In this document: piece by piece, positions 4,797 through 7,005 of the stretch
How positions within the stretch are numbered: the first letter of the stretch is position 1
Layout of the letters: every line of letters begins with the position of its first letter
Source: an uncultured Lachnospiraceae bacterium
GTDB taxonomy: Bacteria; Bacillota; Clostridia; Lachnospirales; Lachnospiraceae
Assembly (NCBI GenBank): GCA_947625995.1
Contig: CANQQN010000100.1
Location: 1 to 7,005, forward strand
DNA length: 7,005 bases
Reading direction: 5' to 3'
Made by a program: the position numbers and the translations under genes
Notes under the pieces: model-generated
Databases searched by the model: none
What the model was told of the DNA's origin: nothing
Seen by the model: the letters and a program-made list of their open reading frames with translations, nothing else

Positions 4797-6939
4797 GCTT
4801 TTGGCGCCTGCCGGTTCCTACGACAGCCTGATGGCTGCCTATAACGCCGGCGCCGACGCTGTATATGCCGGAGGAACCCGCTTTGGGGCGCGGGCCTATG
4901 CAGACAATTTTACAGAGCGCGCATTTGTGGATGCCATACATTATGCACATATGCATGGCAAAAAGCTGTATCTTACCCTGAACACCCTTTTAAAGGAACA
5001 GGAGATAGAATTACAGCTTTATGAGTATCTGGCCCCGCTGTATGAGGCCGGGCTGGACGGTGTTATTATTCAGGATATAGGCGTTTTTTCTTATGTGCGA
5101 AAGGTATTTCCGGACCTGCCGGTTCACGCCAGCACGCAGATGACTGTCACCGGGGTGGACGCCGCGAGGTTTCTCAGGGATCAGGGGGCGGTCCGTATCG
5201 TCCCTGCCAGAGAGCTTTCCCTGAAGGAGCTTGCCGCCATAAAAAAAGCTTCCGGTCTGGAACTGGAGGTTTTTATCCACGGGGCGCTCTGTTATTGTTA
5301 TTCCGGTCTCTGTTTTTTCAGCAGCCTTCTGGGAGGAAGAAGCGGCAACAGGGGGCGCTGTGCCCAGCCCTGCAGGCTTCCCTATGAATTAAACGGACGC
5401 CGCCGGCATTATTTAAGCCCAAAGGATCTTTGCGGGCTGTCTGTCATACCGGATCTGTATGAGATCGGCGCGGACTCCCTTAAGATCGAGGGGAGAATGA
5501 AAAATCCTGCCTATACCGCCGGGGTTGTTTCCGTATACAGAAAATATTTGGATCTCTACGAAAAATTTCCGGATGACTATAAGGTCCAAGAGCAAGATCT
5601 GGAACTTCTTATGGATCTTTATAACCGTGGGGGTATGACCGAAGGGTATTTCAGACAGCACAATTCCGGTAATATGATCTCTGCTGCCCGTCCAAATCAT
5701 TTCGGCCTGCCGGCCGGTACAGGGAAGGTCAAAGAGGGACGGATCTTGTGTACCTTTTCAAAGGATATCTTCAAGGGAGACATGCTGGAACTGCGTGACA
5801 GCGAAGAATCTGTTGTGTTGTCCTTTCATGCGTCAGAATCCCGGAAAGCGGGGACGCAGGCGGCGGTTCCTCTCCGTTCCTTCGCAAAGCCTCCCTCAGG
5901 GCAGACCCTGATGCTATACCGTACGAATAACACAAAGCTGTCCGACAGATTCTTTTCCCTTGCCGGACAGTCGTTAAAAAGACAACTGCGGGGGACTATT
6001 TATCTGAAGCCCGGCCTGCCTGCCCGATTGGAGCTTACGGACGGCAGTCTGTCCGTTACCTGCTATGGAGAGACTGTACAGCCCGCGCAAAAACAACCTC
6101 TTGACGAGGATACGGTGCGCAGACAGATGCAAAAGACAGGGGCGACTTCCTTTGTACTGGTAGACCTTGATTGCAAAATAACAGGCAGCGTCTTTATGCC
6201 AAAGCAGGCGCTGAACGCCCTGCGCAGACAGGCGCTGGAGATGGCGGAGGCACAGATACTGGCGTCTTTTGCCAGACAGCCTGTAAAAGCTTTGACCTGT
6301 CAGGATGATTGGGTGAAAAATAAAGATATTTCACCGGACGGGATGGAGTTGTCCCAAGACGGTCCCGCCTATCGGCTCAGCGCCTCTGTGGAGACGGAAG
6401 AACAGTACCATGGGATCAAAGCTTGTCCGGGACTTGCGCGGATCGATATCGACAGTTCCCTGCTTTTTCTTGAAGAAACTGAAAGGTTTCGGGAAAGCTG
6501 CGCCATGTTTGCAACCGTAAAAGGGGGCGGCAAAACACTTTTTTTACGGATGCCTGCTGTGTTTCGCGCTGGTACGAGGGCGGTCTTTGAAAAAAGATTT
6601 GAGGATCTGCTGTATTATTTTGACGGATTTGTCGTCAGAAATATCGATGAACATGCTTTTGTCCTAAATCGGTTAAAATCCGCGGGGACGGTCCGTCAAA
6701 TTTTGTGTGACTTTACAATCTATGGGTTTTCAAAAAGAGCTTGCGCGTTCTGGAAGTCGAAAGCGAAAGAGGCCGGCCTGCCATGCTTTTTGACCGCGCC
6801 CATAGAACTGAATGCGAAAGAGATTGCGAAAAACAGAGGATATTACGGGGAGCTTGTTGTCTACGGAAGATATCCCATGATGGTCAGCGCCGGGTGTGTG
6901 GAACGCACCGCAGCATGGTTGGATACGGAACAGCTCTGA
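4783..6939 (+). CDS. U32 family 'peptidase', long form with DUF3656-type C-terminal region (RlhA/TrhP-like, probable Fe-S RNA hydroxylation enzyme), 718 aa
   Basis: Characterised members of this family (RlhA/YdcP on 23S rRNA, TrhP/YegQ on tRNA wobble uridine, UbiU/UbiV on ubiquinone) are Fe-S proteins used in hydroxylation, so 'peptidase' is probably a misnomer. The N-terminal TIM-barrel half (1-300) starts MKKIELLAPAGS. It includes NAGADAVYAGG (21-31), HASTQMTVT (115-123), the U32 signature around EVFIHGALC (162-170) with C170, C172 and C177, then GNRGRCAQPCRLPY (188-201) with C193 and C197, SPKDLC (C217) and SLKIEGRMK (232-240). C170, C177, C193 or C197, and C217 are likely cluster ligands. 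Residues from about 375 fit the DUF3656/long-form extension, as in RlhA, and the protein closes with LVVYGRYPMM (691-700) and SAGC (702-705). The ATG at 4783 is preferred over a TTG at 4768 because of the canonical N-terminus. The ribosome site is weak (GGAAG only 3 nt away), and the ATG lies within the end of ruvB, which suggests reinitiation. The C-terminus may be truncated. The exact RNA target cannot be told. Confidence 0.87.
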   Translation: MKKIELLAPAGSYDSLMAAYNAGADAVYAGGTRFGARAYADNFTERAFVDAIHYAHMHGKKLYLTLNTLLKEQEIELQLYEYLAPLYEAGLDGVIIQDIGVFSYVRKVFPDLPVHASTQMTVTGVDAARFLRDQGAVRIVPARELSLKELAAIKKASGLELEVFIHGALCYCYSGLCFFSSLLGGRSGNRGRCAQPCRLPYELNGRRRHYLSPKDLCGLSVIPDLYEIGADSLKIEGRMKNPAYTAGVVSVYRKYLDLYEKFPDDYKVQEQDLELLMDLYNRGGMTEGYFRQHNSGNMISAARPNHFGLPAGTGKVKEGRILCTFSKDIFKGDMLELRDSEESVVLSFHASESRKAGTQAAVPLRSFAKPPSGQTLMLYRTNNTKLSDRFFSLAGQSLKRQLRGTIYLKPGLPARLELTDGSLSVTCYGETVQPAQKQPLDEDTVRRQMQKTGATSFVLVDLDCKITGSVFMPKQALNALRRQALEMAEAQILASFARQPVKALTCQDDWVKNKDISPDGMELSQDGPAYRLSASVETEEQYHGIKACPGLARIDIDSSLLFLEETERFRESCAMFATVKGGGKTLFLRMPAVFRAGTRAVFEKRFEDLLYYFDGFVVRNIDEHAFVLNRLKSAGTVRQILCDFTIYGFSKRACAFWKSKAKEAGLPCFLTAPIELNAKEIAKNRGYYGELVVYGRYPMMVSAGCVERTAAWLDTEQL

Positions 6940-7005
6940 AAGGTAAAATTATTCGCACAAAATAAGCCCTGAACGTGACGATTCATGGTAAGATAAGAAA
7001 AAAGT
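6940..7005. other. Window-edge tail after the U32 gene, no clear feature
   Basis: These 66 nt follow the U32 stop codon. No terminator hairpin with a U-run and no ribosome site was recognised. One frame (third position relative to U32) is open except for a TAA at 6963-6965 and reads LNVTIHGKIRKK up to the window edge. This may be remnant coding sequence or chance. Confidence 0.4.

Overview
The window is about 7 kb of gene-dense, roughly half-GC DNA. The flavour of the proteins, the AGGAGG-type ribosome sites and the presence of DUF1292, NusG-II and Gx-transporter families point to a Clostridia-type Firmicute, most likely Lachnospiraceae. This placement is inference from protein families and gene order; there is no rRNA here to confirm it. 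No phage, IS element, CRISPR array or tRNA was seen.

Left part (1-2138): a UvrD/PcrA-type superfamily 1 helicase runs rightward, and its first few codons lie just outside the window. A small, very acidic DUF1292 gene runs leftward. The two genes meet tail to tail with an 11-bp overlap of their coding ends. The intrinsic terminator of the DUF1292 transcript lies inside the helicase coding sequence (1741-1792).

Middle (2139-2261): a 123-bp divergent control region. It holds a rightward promoter (TTGAAA-17-TATAAT) and a leftward promoter (TTTTCA-17-TATAAT) whose -35 boxes share the same bases.

Right part (2262-6939): a tight rightward operon. It encodes a membrane-anchored NusG domain II protein, a Gx-transporter family membrane protein, RuvA, RuvB and a long U32 'peptidase' (probably an RNA-hydroxylating Fe-S enzyme of the RlhA/TrhP kind). 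Junctions are an 11-nt gap with the ribosome site on the upstream stop codon, a 4-nt ATGA overlap, a 32-nt gap, and a 14-nt overlap. One promoter could therefore serve all five genes. RuvA and RuvB form the Holliday-junction branch-migration motor. The first two genes resemble the EetA/EetB pair of flavin-based extracellular electron transfer loci and have no obvious link to recombination.

Most of the window is housekeeping. The points worth a second look are the EetAB-like pair coupled to ruvAB, the terminator nested in a convergent gene, the shared -35 element, and the apparently short C-terminus of the U32 protein.
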